This document shows, in pieces, positions 22,356-32,397 of a stretch of 45,493 nt of DNA; the first letter of the stretch is position 1; each line of letters opens with the position of its first letter. The stretch covers positions 1-45,493 of the forward strand of contig CACDHZ010000005.1 in the NCBI GenBank assembly GCA_902552705.1, given 5' to 3'. Source of the stretch: an uncultured Pelagibacteraceae bacterium (GTDB lineage Bacteria > Pseudomonadota > Alphaproteobacteria > Pelagibacterales > Pelagibacteraceae). The notes under the pieces are model-generated. The model ran no database searches. It was not told the origin of the DNA and saw nothing but the letters and a program-made list of their open reading frames with translations. The translations under genes were made by a program, and so were the position numbers.

Positions 22356-23615
22356 TTAATTTAGACTTTCTTTTTTTTTAACAGTTGAGGGATTTGGAAA
22401 ACCACCAAGAACTGGTTCAGTAATGCTTAATGGTAAAGGTATAGTCTTTTCTTTATAACCTAAAACTGGCAAAATAATCAAAAAGTGTAGAAAGTAATAC
22501 GCTGTTGCTACTCTTGCTATCAACAAATAAAGTCCTTCAGCAGGCATCGCGCCCACATAACCTAAAACTAAAACATCTATGACCAAGATCCAATAAAACT
22601 GTTTGTATAAAGGTCTAAAAACAGCAGATCTAATTTTTGAAGTATCTAACCATGGTAAAATTACTAATACAAAAATTGCTGCAAACATTGCAATAACGCC
22701 AAATAATTTATCTGGCACAGACCTCAAGATTGCATAAAAAGGTAGCAAGTACCATTCAGGAACAATATGAGCAGGTGTTACCATCGGATTAGCTTCAATA
22801 TAATTGTCTGCATGTCCTAAAATATTTGGTGAATAAAAGACAAAAAATGCAAATACAATTAAAAACATTAATAATGCAAAAGCATCTTTAATTACGATAT
22901 AGGGATGAAATGGCACTGTATCTTTTGATGGTTTTTTTATATTAATTCCGATAGGATTATTATTGCCAGGTACATGTAATGCCCAAATGTGAAGAACTAC
23001 TAACCCAAGAATTAAAAAGGGTAATAAATAATGTAAACTATAAAATCTTGTTAAAGTTGGATTATCTACTGCAAAACCTCCCCACAACCAAGATACTATA
23101 CCTTCTCCCACAAAAGGAATTGCACTAAATAAATTTGTAATTACTGTTGCTCCCCAAAAGCTCATTTGTCCCCATGGAAGTACATAACCCATAAAAGCTG
23201 TAGCCATCATTAAAAAATATATAATCATTCCAATAATCCAAATTACTTCTCTTGGCGCCTTGTAAGACCCATAATATAATGCTCTAAAAATGTGAATATA
23301 AACTGCAAGGAAAAACATCGAGGCACCATTTGCATGAACATATCTTATTAACCATCCATAGTTTACATCTCTCATTATATGTTCAACGCTGCCAAAGGCT
23401 AAATCTGAATGAGCAATATAATGCATTGCTAAAGTCAAGCCAGTTACTATTTGCGTAATCAAACAGAAGGTTAATATTCCACCAAAAGTCCACCAATAAT
23501 TTAAGTTTTTTGGAGTTGGATAATCTGTTAAATGATTTGCAAGACTAAGAAGTGGCAACCTATCATTAAACCATTTTCCAAATTTTGATTTAGGTACATA
23601 TTCTTGATCACTCAT
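22356..23615 (-). CDS. petB: Cytochrome b of the bc1 complex
   Basis: [48 protein letters not shown]. Confidence 0.98.
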   Translation of the reverse strand: MSDQEYVPKSKFGKWFNDRLPLLSLANHLTDYPTPKNLNYWWTFGGILTFCLITQIVTGLTLAMHYIAHSDLAFGSVEHIMRDVNYGWLIRYVHANGASMFFLAVYIHIFRALYYGSYKAPREVIWIIGMIIYFLMMATAFMGYVLPWGQMSFWGATVITNLFSAIPFVGEGIVSWLWGGFAVDNPTLTRFYSLHYLLPFLILGLVVLHIWALHVPGNNNPIGINIKKPSKDTVPFHPYIVIKDAFALLMFLIVFAFFVFYSPNILGHADNYIEANPMVTPAHIVPEWYLLPFYAILRSVPDKLFGVIAMFAAIFVLVILPWLDTSKIRSAVFRPLYKQFYWILVIDVLVLGYVGAMPAEGLYLLIARVATAYYFLHFLIILPVLGYKEKTIPLPLSITEPVLGGFPNPSTVKKKESLN

Positions 23616-23624
23616 AATTATTTA

Positions 23625-24134
23625 TTATCCAATTTTAATTGTATTACTATTAACAAATTCATATTTAGGAACTTCCATATTTGTTGGTGCAGGACCTTTT
23701 CTAATTCTACCTGATGTATCATAATGAGATCCATGACAAGGACAAAACCATCCATTGTAATCTCCTTTGTCATTTAGAGGAACACATCCTAAATGAGTAC
23801 AAATACCTAGCATAACTAACCATTCAGGATTTTTCGCTCTATCTTCGTCTTTTTCAGGATGAGGAAGATCCTCTAATTTTACATTTCTTGCCTCTTGAAT
23901 TTCTTCTGGCGTTCTTCTTTTTATGAAAACTGGTTTTCCTCTCCAAAGAACAGTGATTGTTTTTCCTGGCTCAACTGAACTAACGTCAACCTCTGTGCTT
24001 GCTAAAGCTTTCACTGAAGCATCTGGGTTCATTTGATCAATTAAAGGCCAAACAACAGCTCCTACTCCCACAGCTCCAACTGCATATGAGGCTGTAAACA
24101 GAAACTCTCTTCTTTTAGGAGATTTTTTTGTCAT
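23625..24134 (-). CDS. petA: Ubiquinol-cytochrome c reductase Rieske iron-sulfur subunit
   Basis: Tat-like N-terminus ([16 protein letters not shown]), Rieske motifs CTHLGC and CPCHGS. Confidence 0.97.
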   Translation of the reverse strand: MTKKSPKRREFLFTASYAVGAVGVGAVVWPLIDQMNPDASVKALASTEVDVSSVEPGKTITVLWRGKPVFIKRRTPEEIQEARNVKLEDLPHPEKDEDRAKNPEWLVMLGICTHLGCVPLNDKGDYNGWFCPCHGSHYDTSGRIRKGPAPTNMEVPKYEFVNSNTIKIG

Positions 24135-24221
24135 CTTAAATTTTATTTGTTATTGTTATCTAATATATGATTTCATATAAGAAAAAAGTTTTTTTTCCAA
24201 AAAAAAAATGACACACGTCCT

Positions 24222-24680
24222 ATGAATAACAGACCCAAAATAGCCCTATATGAGCCTGATATTCCTCAAAATACAGCTGCGATCATTAGAACATGCTCAT
24301 GTTTAGGTGCAAAATTAGAAATTATTGAACCTTGTGGATTCCTATTAAATGACAAAAGATTTAAAAGAGTTGTTATGGACTATATGGATAATGATGAGAT
24401 TGAGATTTATGAAAGTTTTGATTACTTTTTTAAAAAAAAAAAGAATCAAAGAATAATATTAATGACTACAAAAGCATCTAAGTCATATACAAAATTTAAA
24501 TTTAAAATAAATGATACTATTTTATTTGGTCGTGAAAGTGCCGGAGTCCCAGATAAAATACACAAATTAATAAATTATCGACTAAAAATACCCATGAGAG
24601 AAAAAAAAAGATCTTTAAATGTGGCCTCGTCTGTAGCAATTATTTTAGCTGAAAGTTTTAAACAAAATAGATTATTTTAA
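24222..24680 (+). CDS. trmL: tRNA (cytidine(34)-2'-O)-methyltransferase
   Basis: SPOUT: IALYEPDIPQNTAAIIRTCSCLGAKLEIIEPCGF, ILFGRESAGVPD, LNVASSVAIILAE. Confidence 0.93.
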   Translation: MNNRPKIALYEPDIPQNTAAIIRTCSCLGAKLEIIEPCGFLLNDKRFKRVVMDYMDNDEIEIYESFDYFFKKKKNQRIILMTTKASKSYTKFKFKINDTILFGRESAGVPDKIHKLINYRLKIPMREKKRSLNVASSVAIILAESFKQNRLF

Positions 24681-24682
24681 AA

Positions 24683-25510
24683 ATGAATTTAGAAATTAAA
24701 AAAAATATTACAAGTAATTGGTTTAAATTACTTCAAAATGCGATTTGCGAAGACATATTAAAAATAGAGAAAAATAAAGTCAAATTTAAATCTAAAGTAT
24801 GGGAAAAAAATAAAAAAAAAGATGAAGGCGGAGGGGAATTTAAAATTTTAGAGAATGGAAAAATTTTTGAAAAAGTAGGTGTTAACTTTTCTAAAGTAGA
24901 AGGAGTATTTCCCAATAAATTTAGAAAAAATATTCCTGGAGCTGCAAAAAATCCAAGATTTTGGGCATCAGGTATATCAATTGTTATGCATATGAAAAAC
25001 CCTCATATACCTGCAATGCATTTTAATACAAGATATATTTGTACTACACACGAGTGGTTTGGTGGTGGTATAGATGTTACCCCAGCAATTAAAGATGCAA
25101 AAGAAAAAAAAGAATTTCACGAAACATTAAAAAAAATGTGTAATCGCCATAATAAGAATTATTATAAAAAATATAAAAAATGGTGTGATGAATATTTTTA
25201 TTTACCTCATAGAAAAGAAACGAGAGGCATTGGTGGAATTTTTTTTGATTATAAAAAAGATAACTTTGAAAAAGATTTTAAATTTACAAGAGATGTTGGT
25301 GTTACATTTCAAACGTTATTTAACAAAATTATAAATAAAAAATATAAAAAAAAATGGACTACTAAGGAAAAAAATTTACAGTATATTAAAAGAGGTAGAT
25401 ATGCAGAATTTAATTTATTGTATGATAGAGGAACTAAATTTGGTTTACAAACAGGTGGCAACATTGAGGGTATCATGATGTCTTTACCGCCAATAGCTAA
25501 ATGGAGTTAA
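24683..25510 (+). CDS. hemF: Aerobic coproporphyrinogen-III oxidase
   Basis: [61 protein letters not shown]. Confidence 0.97.
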   Translation: MNLEIKKNITSNWFKLLQNAICEDILKIEKNKVKFKSKVWEKNKKKDEGGGEFKILENGKIFEKVGVNFSKVEGVFPNKFRKNIPGAAKNPRFWASGISIVMHMKNPHIPAMHFNTRYICTTHEWFGGGIDVTPAIKDAKEKKEFHETLKKMCNRHNKNYYKKYKKWCDEYFYLPHRKETRGIGGIFFDYKKDNFEKDFKFTRDVGVTFQTLFNKIINKKYKKKWTTKEKNLQYIKRGRYAEFNLLYDRGTKFGLQTGGNIEGIMMSLPPIAKWS

Positions 25511-25511
25511 A

Positions 25512-25988
25512 ATGGATAAAGAACCAATAACATTGATAGGTTTAGAAAATTTAAAAGAGGAATTAATTTTTTTAAAAGAAAAAAAACGTCCAGAAATAGT
25601 TGCTGCAATTTCTGAAGCGAGATCTCATGGTGATTTAAAAGAAAATGCCGAATACCACGCTGCTAAAGAAGAACAATCTCATAATGAAGGAAGAATTGCA
25701 GAAATCAATGATATTATTGCAAGAGCAAACGTAATTGATGTTACAAAAATAAATAATGATGGCAAAGTTATTTTTGGTTCTACTGTTAATTTAGAAAATC
25801 TGGATAATGGAGAAAAAATAACCTACAAGATTGTAGGAAAAGATGAAGCAGATTTAAAAAAAAAATTAATTTTTTTTCAATCTCCACTCGGAAAAGGATT
25901 AATTGGCAAAAATAAAAATGATCTAGTTGAAATTAAAACTCCTGCCGGTATTAAAAACTTTGAAATTAAAGACGTTAAATATATTTAA
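25512..25988 (+). CDS. greA: Transcription elongation factor GreA
   Basis: [51 protein letters not shown]. Confidence 0.97.
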   Translation: MDKEPITLIGLENLKEELIFLKEKKRPEIVAAISEARSHGDLKENAEYHAAKEEQSHNEGRIAEINDIIARANVIDVTKINNDGKVIFGSTVNLENLDNGEKITYKIVGKDEADLKKKLIFFQSPLGKGLIGKNKNDLVEIKTPAGIKNFEIKDVKYI

Positions 25989-27259
25989 TTACTTACAATT
26001 TTTCTAACTTCCTGATCTGAAATTTGAAAATTATTACTAGTCCACACTTCTTCTATTGCCTTAAGTTTTAAACCTAATTCTTTTCCTTCTGGAATATTGT
26101 ATTTTTCAATTAAAAAATCTGCTTTAAAAGGCATTACTGGAATTTTCTTATCTCTATATTTTTCTATTAATCTTATTAATTCACCATCAACTTTTTTTGA
26201 TTTAAAAATTTTAAAATAGATAATATCCATTAAAGCTTCTCTACCATTATAATAAAAAATTTTATTTAGATTTTTTTCAGTGAAAGTTTTATTAGTAATT
26301 TTTTGAGAGTAAAATTTATCTAATAAAAGAAGTCTTTTTTGATCTTTTTTAGAAATATTAAATTTATATATAAAATAGTTTACGTTATCCGTGCCATCGA
26401 TAATCATTAAGGATATTAAAAAAATAAAATCGAATTTTGAAATATTTTCTTTTGCAAAACTATTTAATTTTGAAAATAAAGAAATATTTTTAAATTGAGG
26501 AAAAATAAGATTAATAATTTCTAAACAATCTTTATCTTTATTTAATTTTAAAAAACCATTTGATTTTAATAATTTATAAAATTCATCTAGTAATCTTTCT
26601 GAAGAAACATTAGAAAGGCCACTTAAATTTTTTTTAATTATCTTAATAATTTCAGGATCGTGTTTTTTTTTTGAATAGTTTAAAAAAAATCTAATATATC
26701 TTAAAATTCTTAAATAATCTTCCTTAATTCTTGTTTCAGCATCTCCTATAAAGTTAATTATTCCTTTTTCTAAATCTTTTTTACCATCAAAGGGATCAAA
26801 TAAACTTCCATTTAAATCTGCATAAATTGAATTAATTGTAAAATCTCTTCTAGCTGCATCCTCTTTCCAGTTTTCGGAAAAAACAACTCTTGCATGTCTT
26901 CCATCAGTATCAACATCTTTACGAAGTGAAGTAATTTCGAATTTGAAATTATTAATTAATGCTGTGACTGTTCCATGTTCTATCCCACTTTCATAAAATT
27001 TAATATTATTCTTTTTTAAAATTTCACAAACATTTTTTGGTTCTAAATTTACTGCTAAATCAATATCGTCAACTTTTTCTTTATTAATTATTTTTCTAAC
27101 ACATCCACCAATATAACGAATTTCACTTTTATTTGAAAAAGACTCTATGGCATGAAAAATTTTATTTATTTCAGTTTTTTCTTTTATATTTTTAAAACCC
27201 AAATTTATATAATTAAGATTTTTGGTTCTTAGAAAAATTTTATCTATCAAGTTAATCAT
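25985..27259 (-). CDS. cca: CCA tRNA nucleotidyltransferase / poly(A) polymerase family
   Basis: [75 protein letters not shown]. Confidence 0.93.
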   Translation of the reverse strand: MINLIDKIFLRTKNLNYINLGFKNIKEKTEINKIFHAIESFSNKSEIRYIGGCVRKIINKEKVDDIDLAVNLEPKNVCEILKKNNIKFYESGIEHGTVTALINNFKFEITSLRKDVDTDGRHARVVFSENWKEDAARRDFTINSIYADLNGSLFDPFDGKKDLEKGIINFIGDAETRIKEDYLRILRYIRFFLNYSKKKHDPEIIKIIKKNLSGLSNVSSERLLDEFYKLLKSNGFLKLNKDKDCLEIINLIFPQFKNISLFSKLNSFAKENISKFDFIFLISLMIIDGTDNVNYFIYKFNISKKDQKRLLLLDKFYSQKITNKTFTEKNLNKIFYYNGREALMDIIYFKIFKSKKVDGELIRLIEKYRDKKIPVMPFKADFLIEKYNIPEGKELGLKLKAIEEVWTSNNFQISDQEVRKIVSN

Positions 27260-27262
27260 ATT

Positions 27263-27336
27263 TGGCTGGGGCGCTAGGATTCGAACCTAGGATGCCGGTA
27301 CCAAAAACCAGTGCCTTACCGCTTGGCTACGCCCCA
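27263..27336 (-). tRNA. tRNA-Gln (anticodon TTG), CCA encoded
   Basis: Reverse complement TGGGGCGTAGCCAAGCGGTAAGGCACTGGTTTTTGGTACCGGCATCCTAGGTTCGAATCCTAGCGCCCCAGCCA folds as a cloverleaf: 7-bp acceptor TGGGGCG/CGCCCCA, anticodon loop TTTTGGT, T-loop TTCGAAT. Confidence 0.96.
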
Positions 27337-27368
27337 ATACTAATTTCGTATAACACAAAAAAAAAAAA

Positions 27369-28214
27369 TTATATAGTTTTAGATGTAATACACCAATGAC
27401 TATTAAATCTCACCTTAAACCGCTTGTATGCTTCATTGCATGCACTCTTTGAGTTAAAATAAGCCACAATAGTAGAGCCTGAGCCAGACATGCGGACAAA
27501 CATATTATTTCTCAAATTTAATAAATATGCTTTAATGCTTTTAAGTTTTGGGTATTTCTTAAATGCAATCTTTTCTAAATTGTTATCTAATGTCTTCAAA
27601 TATTTTACATGAAACATTGACTGTTTAGGTGAAGAAAATTTAGGCTTAGAAAATGATTTTACTTTTGAATAAATATATTTTGTAGAACACCCAAAATTAG
27701 GTTTCACAACTAAGGTGTATAAATTAATATTTTTGGAAAATTTTTTTATTTTACCATTAGCGCATAAAATTGTGTTTTTTGGATTAATGCCTAAAATAAC
27801 ATCTGATCCTATTTGATTTGTTAATTTAATAAGATCATTATTACTTATCTTAAATAATTTTTTTTTGATAAAGAAATTAATCAAACTTGCTGCATTCATT
27901 GACCCTCCACCCATTCCTGCTTGATTGGGAATATTTTTAATAATTACAAATTCAAATTTTTTATTTCTTAAGAATTTTTTTTTATCTAAAAGCTTTAATA
28001 ATGTTGAAATTGTATTTATCTTTCCAATATTTTTTGAAAACTTACCCTTAAAAAAAATCTTATGTTTCTTTCCCGATATCTGTTTAACATAAATCAGGTC
28101 ATGCAAACTAATAAAGCTAACAATACTCTCAATCTTATGTAAATTAGTTTTTTTACTAATTATATTTAATGCAAGATTAATTTTAGCATGAGATTTAATC
28201 TTAAATATTCTCAT
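27369..28214 (-). CDS. ispE: 4-(cytidine 5'-diphospho)-2-C-methyl-D-erythritol kinase
   Basis: GHMP kinase: SHAKINLALNIISKK, NIPNQAGMGGGSMNAASLI, VRMSGSGSTIVAYF. Confidence 0.95.
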   Translation of the reverse strand: MRIFKIKSHAKINLALNIISKKTNLHKIESIVSFISLHDLIYVKQISGKKHKIFFKGKFSKNIGKINTISTLLKLLDKKKFLRNKKFEFVIIKNIPNQAGMGGGSMNAASLINFFIKKKLFKISNNDLIKLTNQIGSDVILGINPKNTILCANGKIKKFSKNINLYTLVVKPNFGCSTKYIYSKVKSFSKPKFSSPKQSMFHVKYLKTLDNNLEKIAFKKYPKLKSIKAYLLNLRNNMFVRMSGSGSTIVAYFNSKSACNEAYKRFKVRFNSHWCITSKTI

Positions 28215-28217
28215 AAA

Positions 28218-29903
28218 CTATGTATTATTTAATCCATTTATCAATTTTTCCTCAATATTTTTTATCATTTTTTCTTCGGTATCATCTAAAAACAAAACAC
28301 TTTTCCAAAAATATCTAGCTTGAATTTTTCTATCTAGTTTCCAAAGAATATCTCCATAATGGTCATTTACAATAGGATCATCCGGCATCAATTCCACTGC
28401 TCGTTTTAAAAATTTTTCTGCTTTTATATAATCTTTAGTCAAATAGTAAGCCCAACCAATTGAGTCAATTATATAAGCATCATTACTTTTAGACTGATAA
28501 GCTTTTTCAAGCATTTTTAGTGCAATATCAATCTTATAATTTCGCTCTAACCATGAATATGCCAAATAATTTAAAACATACGCATCATTTGGATCAATCT
28601 CTAAAGATTTTAATAAATCCTTATCTGAATTTTTATAATCACCAATTCTTTCAAAACTACCTCCTCGTCTATATAAAACTTCAGAATAAAAAGGAGAGTT
28701 AATATCGATTTCTGATATTACCTGATCATAATAATATATTGCTTCTTTAAACTCACCTGCTTTTTTATAAAAATTTGCGATATCAAATACTATTTTTATA
28801 GAAGGGTCTTTAATATTTCTAAACTTTGAGGTAATAAAATTTAAAGAAACTTTGTCAGTTTCTTCTTTTGATATAATTTGAGCTTTCTTTTTTAATTTAA
28901 ACCAATAATAAAAAACATCTTTTTTTTTAAAAGAGTTTAAAATTTTTAATGTCTTTGAGTAATCTTCATTAAAATAATAATTTTCGGCAAGTAGAGATAA
29001 ATTGAAGTAAAATTTAGGGTTAAGATTATAAGATATATTTAAATAAAAATTTGAAAGTTCATAGTCATTTTGAGAAGAGTATATATTGGCTACTATAAAG
29101 AAAAGCTCACTAATTATATCATGAGAATTTTTACAAGAAAAAACTTTTTTAAATTCTCCAATTTGTTCATTCTCTATCCAAAGCTTTGCTTGAGAAATAA
29201 GTAATGATGAATTTAAATAGTCCACTTTATCAGTTATGAACTTAGCTTCTTCATATCTGTCATTATCTATCAAATAATTAATATAAAAAAATATGTACCT
29301 AGAGTAATTTGAATTATCTTCAGAATTAACTATTTTATTAAAATAATTATCAATTTTTTTATCATCTAAATAGCATCTTTGAAAAACTTCATTAATAAGT
29401 GAAAAATTTCCAAATTTTTTTTCAATATTAGGCAATTTATTTTCCTCAAAAAGAAACAGATATTCTTTTAATGTTTCTACAATTATTAATGATATTCTGT
29501 CATTATTAATATGAGCACTTGATTGGTTCAAATGCTCCCTGCTCTTTTTATAATTTTTTTTTTTTAAACTATCTAATGCTAGTATTAAGTGTGCTTCAAA
29601 AAAATTTGAATTATTTGCAGTTAAATTTTGTTTAATTTTGTTTGTGGCTTGCTGAACTTTTCCCTCTAATACTAAAGAATATATGTATTTTTCAAGATAA
29701 GAATCATGTTCTTTAATTAAAAAATTAGATGATCTAAAAAAATTTAAAGCTTTAAGATTATCTTGATTATTATAAGCAATTATTCCAGAGAAATAATTAG
29801 ATAAATTATTTGAATTAACTTCATTAAAAGTCTTATTTTTTGAGTATAATGGGTGCTGAAAAAATAAAAATATTAAAATAAATTTAAAAAAATTTTTTAA
29901 CAT
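28218..29903 (-). CDS. TPR repeat protein with signal peptide
   Basis: N-terminal hydrophobic signal (FFKFILIFLFFQHPLYS); TPRs such as AYVLNYLAYSWLERNYKIDIALKMLEKAYQSKSNDAYIIDSIGWAYYLTKDYIKAEKFLKRAVELMPDDPIVNDHYGD. Confidence 0.88.
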   Translation of the reverse strand: MLKNFFKFILIFLFFQHPLYSKNKTFNEVNSNNLSNYFSGIIAYNNQDNLKALNFFRSSNFLIKEHDSYLEKYIYSLVLEGKVQQATNKIKQNLTANNSNFFEAHLILALDSLKKKNYKKSREHLNQSSAHINNDRISLIIVETLKEYLFLFEENKLPNIEKKFGNFSLINEVFQRCYLDDKKIDNYFNKIVNSEDNSNYSRYIFFYINYLIDNDRYEEAKFITDKVDYLNSSLLISQAKLWIENEQIGEFKKVFSCKNSHDIISELFFIVANIYSSQNDYELSNFYLNISYNLNPKFYFNLSLLAENYYFNEDYSKTLKILNSFKKKDVFYYWFKLKKKAQIISKEETDKVSLNFITSKFRNIKDPSIKIVFDIANFYKKAGEFKEAIYYYDQVISEIDINSPFYSEVLYRRGGSFERIGDYKNSDKDLLKSLEIDPNDAYVLNYLAYSWLERNYKIDIALKMLEKAYQSKSNDAYIIDSIGWAYYLTKDYIKAEKFLKRAVELMPDDPIVNDHYGDILWKLDRKIQARYFWKSVLFLDDTEEKMIKNIEEKLINGLNNT

Positions 29904-29914
29904 TTGGTCATTGT

Positions 29915-30646
29915 ATGTCTAAAAAAATAATAAATCAAAATAGGAATTATAACACAGAATTACTAGATTCAATTGAGTCTCAGTTTATTTTTGAAAAAAA
30001 ACCAGTCAATAGATTTAGCAAAACCAAGATTTCTTATACACAAAATGATCTTGAAGAAAAATTAAATAAACAACAGAAACTTGATGAATTAAGGAGTCAA
30101 ATTAACTCAATCGAAGATTGTAGTATTAAAAATAATTCAAAAAAAATTATTTTAGGGAGTGGAAATATTTATAGTCCAATTATGTTAATTGGAGAAACCC
30201 CTGGTACTGAGGAGACAGAATCTGGAGAAACATTTTTGGGTGAAGTTGGAGAACTTTTAAAAAAAATGCTAATCGCAATAAATATTAAAAAAGAAAATAT
30301 TTACTCTACTTATGCTATAAATTTTAGACCCCCAAATGATAGAAAGCCCTCCTCAGCTGAAATTAGAAGATATAGTCCCTTTCTTCAAAAACATATTTCA
30401 ATAATTAATCCAAAGATTATTATTCTTATGGGTAGTACAGCTATGGAGTCACTGACAAGTTTGAATAGTAAAATTTCTATTGAAAGAGGAAAATGGAAAG
30501 AAATGATTATTAAAAATACAAATTATAATATTATGATAACATTTAATCCATCTTATCTTTTAAGATTTCCTGAAAATAAAAAATATTCTTGGAAAGATTT
30601 AAAAATGATAAAACAAAAAATCAAAGATTTAAATATATCTGTTTAA
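29915..30646 (+). CDS. Uracil-DNA glycosylase, family-4-like (most Fe-S cysteines not conserved)
   Basis: GETPGTEETESGETFLGEVGELLKKML, FRPPNDRKPSSAEIRRYSPFL, NPSYLLRFPENKK. Confidence 0.88.
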   Translation: MSKKIINQNRNYNTELLDSIESQFIFEKKPVNRFSKTKISYTQNDLEEKLNKQQKLDELRSQINSIEDCSIKNNSKKIILGSGNIYSPIMLIGETPGTEETESGETFLGEVGELLKKMLIAINIKKENIYSTYAINFRPPNDRKPSSAEIRRYSPFLQKHISIINPKIIILMGSTAMESLTSLNSKISIERGKWKEMIIKNTNYNIMITFNPSYLLRFPENKKYSWKDLKMIKQKIKDLNISV

Positions 30647-31248
30647 TGAAAATTTTAGCTGGTGTTGATGAAGTTGGGAGAGGTAGTCTTATTGGTCCAG
30701 TTTATGCAGCAGCAATAATATTAAAAAAATCTATTAATAAGAACCTATTAAAAGATTCAAAAGCATTATCTAAACATAAAAGAGAGGAGCTTTTCACTTA
30801 TATAAAAAAGAATTCTATTTGGACTATAGGTAAAGCATCTGTTAAGGAAATTGAAAAAAAAAATATATTAAATGCAAGTTTGCTGGCCATGAAAAGAGCT
30901 ATTATAAAACTCAAAAAAAAACCTTCTCTTGTTTTGATTGATGGAAATAGATTGCCTGATCTTAAAAATTACAATTTAAGATATGTTATAAATGGAGATA
31001 AAAAAATTCCTAGTATTTCAGCAGCTTCTATTATTGCAAAAGTTAGTAGAGATAAATTTATAATAAAACTCTCTAAAAATTATAAAAATTATGGTTGGGA
31101 AACTAATAGTGGTTACGGAACTAAAGAACATTTAAAAGCAATAAAAAAATTCGGTATTACAAAATACCATCGAAAAACTTTTTCCCCAATTTTAAAAAAA
31201 AATAGTTTCACGTATAACAACACAACATCTAGTAATCAAAAAAAATAA
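30646..31248 (+). CDS. rnhB: Ribonuclease HII
   Basis: AGVDEVGRGSLIGPVYAAAIIL, LIDGNRLP, SISAASIIAKVSRD, SGYGTKEHLKAI. ATG at 30646 (TAATG overlap with the UDG) preferred over the 30589 ORF start. Confidence 0.96.
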   Translation: MKILAGVDEVGRGSLIGPVYAAAIILKKSINKNLLKDSKALSKHKREELFTYIKKNSIWTIGKASVKEIEKKNILNASLLAMKRAIIKLKKKPSLVLIDGNRLPDLKNYNLRYVINGDKKIPSISAASIIAKVSRDKFIIKLSKNYKNYGWETNSGYGTKEHLKAIKKFGITKYHRKTFSPILKKNSFTYNNTTSSNQKK

Positions 31249-31283
31249 TAACACAAATTAAAAGTTAATAATTCAATCCTAGG

Positions 31284-31312
31284 TTGACCCAAGAATCTTT
31301 TTGGAGTCTAAT
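31284..31312 (+). promoter_or_regulatory. Putative sigma70-type ccrM promoter (TTGACC-N17-TCTAAT) containing two GANTC sites
   Basis: -35 TTGACC 31284-31289, 17-nt spacer, -10 TCTAAT 31307-31312; GAATC 31293-31297 and GAGTC 31304-31308. Confidence 0.6.
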
Positions 31313-31326
31313 TTATTTTTTACAAA

Positions 31327-32397
31327 ATGAATTTAGATCTTAAAAATAAATTAATAAACGGAGACAGTTTAGAGGAGTTAAAAAAAATTCCCAATGAAAG
31401 TTTCGATTTAATCTTTGCTGATCCACCTTACAATCTACAATTAAAAAATGAACTTACCAGACCAGACAGATCTAAAGTTAACGCGGTAAATGATAAATGG
31501 GATAAATTTGAAAATTTCAAAAAATATGACAATTTTACTTATGCTTGGTTAAATGAATGTAAAAGAATTTTAAAAAAGAACGGAGCAATTTGGGTTATTG
31601 GTAGTTATCATAATATCTTTAGAGTTGGAACAGTAATTCAAAATTTGGGTTTTTGGATTTTAAATGATGTCATTTGGAATAAAAAAAATCCTATGCCAAA
31701 TTTTAGAGGAACAAGATTTACTAACGCTCATGAAACTTTGATTTGGGCATCAAAATCTGAAAAATCAAAATATACTTTTAATTATCAATCTTTAAAATGT
31801 TTAAATGATGATCTGCAAATGAGATCAAACTGGGAATTGCCTATTTGTAATGGTTCAGAAAGATTAAAAAAAAACGGTAAAAAAATACATTCTACTCAAA
31901 AACCAGAGGCTTTATTACACAGAATTTTATTAGCTACTTCAAATAAAAATGATTTAATTTTGGATCCATTTTTAGGGTCAGGAACAACAGCAACAGTTGC
32001 AAAAAAATTAAGAAGAAATTATTACGGTATAGAAAAAGGAAAGACTTATTTTAAGGCTGCCGAGAAAAGACTGAAAAATACAAAGCCGATAGAAGACAAT
32101 TATTTAGACACCCTTAAAAATAATAGATCTAAACCAAGAATTCCTTTTGGTTCATTAGTTGAGCTTGGAATAATAAAACCAGGCGTGACTATTTTTGATC
32201 ATAAGAAAAAAATTAGTGCAAAGATTATGGCTGATGGAAGTATTAAGCACGCTCAAACTGAAGGTTCAATTCATAAAGTTGCAGCTACAATTTTAGGTGC
32301 TGAAAGCTGCAATGGATGGACTTTTTGGCATTACAATCTGGATGGACAATCAGTTCCGATCGATCATTTGAGACAAAGATTAATTTCTAATAATTAA
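31327..32397 (+). CDS. ccrM: DNA adenine methyltransferase, CcrM type (GANTC specificity expected)
   Basis: FADPPYNLQLKNEL (DPPY), LDPFLGSGTTATVAKKLRRNYYGIE, C-terminal IMADGSIKHAQTEGSIHKVAATILGAESCNGWTFWH. Confidence 0.94.
   Translation: MNLDLKNKLINGDSLEELKKIPNESFDLIFADPPYNLQLKNELTRPDRSKVNAVNDKWDKFENFKKYDNFTYAWLNECKRILKKNGAIWVIGSYHNIFRVGTVIQNLGFWILNDVIWNKKNPMPNFRGTRFTNAHETLIWASKSEKSKYTFNYQSLKCLNDDLQMRSNWELPICNGSERLKKNGKKIHSTQKPEALLHRILLATSNKNDLILDPFLGSGTTATVAKKLRRNYYGIEKGKTYFKAAEKRLKNTKPIEDNYLDTLKNNRSKPRIPFGSLVELGIIKPGVTIFDHKKKISAKIMADGSIKHAQTEGSIHKVAATILGAESCNGWTFWHYNLDGQSVPIDHLRQRLISNN

Noticed and set aside
24184-24210. AT-homopolymer inverted pattern upstream of trmL (ttttttttcc-aaaaaaaaaa)
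   Set aside because: Homopolymer T/A tracts pair trivially in AT-rich DNA; no GC-containing stem to support a real terminator or operator.
30589-30645. Upstream extension of the rnhB ORF (MERFKNDKTKNQRFKYICL)
   Set aside because: Overlaps the end of the UDG gene; ATG at 30646 gives the canonical MKILAGVDEVGRG start and a TAATG coupling.
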